The notes beneath the pieces were generated by a model that saw nothing but the letters and a program-made list of their open reading frames with translations, did no database searches and was not told where the DNA came from. Source: Eubacterium sp. (GTDB taxonomy: Bacteria > Bacillota > Clostridia > Lachnospirales > Lachnospiraceae). Taken from it: a stretch of 6,466 nucleotides of DNA. Numbering within the stretch: the stretch's first letter is position 1; the number at the start of each line of letters is the position of its first letter. Position numbers and translations under genes: made by a program. The DNA is taken from assembly GCA_020844525.1 (NCBI GenBank), contig JAJGAH010000150.1:1-6466 (forward strand). The letters are read 5' to 3'. Positions 5,637-6,466 of the stretch are shown here, piece after piece.

Positions 5637-6466
5637 ATGACTTGTATCGGTTTTATCGGCCTTGGTCTGATCGGAGGATCTCTTGCCAGATCTATCCGAA
5701 AATTTCATCCGGATTTCCGCCTTGTTGCGTACTCCCACACCCCTTCTACCCTGATCCAGGCCCAGGAGGCCGGCGTCATTGATGATGCTCTGGAGCAGAA
5801 TGATCCGGGATTCGGTGATTGCGATTTTATCTTTCTGTGCGCACCTGTACAGACCAATATCACCTATTTTCCTTTTCTGAGGTCTGTCATGAAGCCGGAC
5901 TGTATTCTGACAGATGTAGGCTCTGTCAAGGGCGAGACGACCGATGCCGCCATCAGGGCCGGTCTTTCCACCCGTTTTATCGGCGGACACCCTATGGCCG
6001 GTACGGAAAAAACAGGCTTTTCCAATTCCTCAGACTACCTGCTGGAAAACGCTTATTATTTCATCACGACAAACAGCGAAACCAGCCCGGAGATGGTCAG
6101 ACGATATTCTGACCTGATCTCCTCCATCCGCGCTCTTCCCATTGTGGTCTCCGCTGCAGAGCACGACTATATCGTAGCTGGTGTCAGCCATCTGGAGCAT
6201 ATCGTCGCATCCTCGCTTGTGAACACCGTAAAGAGCATTGATACAGCGGATGAAAAAATGAAGCTTGTGGCGGCAGGCGGCTTCCGGGACATCACACGGA
6301 TCGCATCCTCATCGCCAGTGATGTGGCAGCAGATCTGTCTGACAAACCGGGATGAAATTCTGAAGGTCCTGGACCGCTATATGCACTTTCTTTCCGACTT
6401 CCGCACGATGATTGAACAGCAGGATTCGGACGGGCTGTACCGGACCTTCTCTTCTTCAAAGGATTA
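5637..6466 (+). CDS. tyrA: Prephenate dehydrogenase, 3' end at window edge
   Basis: Reading from the ATG at 5637 gives 276 codons plus two bases (TA). TyrA oxidatively decarboxylates prephenate to 4-hydroxyphenylpyruvate with NAD(P)+, the committed step to tyrosine, in the cytosol. The N-terminal Rossmann domain begins GFIGLGLIGGS (5-15). Next come FLCAPV (66-71), TDVGSVKGE (92-100) with S96, GGHPMAGTEKTGF (116-128) with the active-site-region H118, and the helical domain with VSHLEHIVASSLV (183-195) and GGFRDITRIASS (214-225), whose R221 fits the prephenate-binding Arg. The usual SHLPH reads SHLEH here. There is no chorismate mutase fusion at the front; whether an ACT domain follows cannot be seen. 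The final TA may begin a stop codon, which would make a complete 276-residue enzyme, close to the short TyrA form. The start has GAGGA 9 bases upstream and a good promoter. Confidence 0.95.
   Translation, partial: MTCIGFIGLGLIGGSLARSIRKFHPDFRLVAYSHTPSTLIQAQEAGVIDDALEQNDPGFGDCDFIFLCAPVQTNITYFPFLRSVMKPDCILTDVGSVKGETTDAAIRAGLSTRFIGGHPMAGTEKTGFSNSSDYLLENAYYFITTNSETSPEMVRRYSDLISSIRALPIVVSAAEHDYIVAGVSHLEHIVASSLVNTVKSIDTADEKMKLVAAGGFRDITRIASSSPVMWQQICLTNRDEILKVLDRYMHFLSDFRTMIEQQDSDGLYRTFSSSKD

Noticed and set aside
5589..5990. Minus-strand 133-codon open frame over the tyrA start
   Set aside because: It overlaps the clear tyrA coding sequence and its promoter region. Its protein is low in hydrophobic core residues and unrecognisable.

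Overview
The window looks like a chromosomal housekeeping segment of a Firmicute, most likely a Clostridia member such as a Lachnospiraceae. This is inferred from strong AGGAGG-type ribosome binding sites, A/T-rich -10/-35 promoters, U-tailed terminators, a wingless Orn/Lys/Arg-type decarboxylase, and a divergent EF-G paralogue of a kind I associate with Firmicutes. By eye the base composition is about half GC and even throughout. I see no transposase, phage gene, CRISPR array, tRNA or rRNA.

Layout. Four genes lie on the minus strand, so they read from right to left. In transcription order they are an EF-G-like translational GTPase (3247-5337), a MarR-family regulator (2556-3083), the branched-chain aminotransferase ilvE (1412-2446), and a PLP-dependent group I Orn/Lys/Arg decarboxylase (1204 down to the left edge, incomplete). 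One gene lies on the plus strand at the right edge: prephenate dehydrogenase tyrA (from 5637, running off the window, perhaps only by its stop codon).

Transcription units. The EF-G-like gene and tyrA are divergent and share a 299-base region with one good promoter for each. A hairpin with a six-U tail ends the EF-G-like unit. The MarR gene follows with no terminator before ilvE, so MarR-ilvE read-through is possible, but ilvE also has its own TATAAT promoter overlapped by nested inverted repeats. A second hairpin with a U tract ends the ilvE unit. Between it and the decarboxylase start lie three tandem 24-base repeats, exactly where the decarboxylase promoter or operator should be.

Functional theme. 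Three of the five genes handle amino acids: ilvE makes or breaks down Leu/Ile/Val, tyrA makes tyrosine, and the decarboxylase probably makes a polyamine or related amine. The others are a regulator and a translation factor. Nothing shows that they form one dedicated system. The points most worth a second look are the 24-base repeats, the altered G-box residues of the EF-G-like protein, and the dyads in the ilvE and EF-G-like promoters. I found no convincing new multi-gene system.
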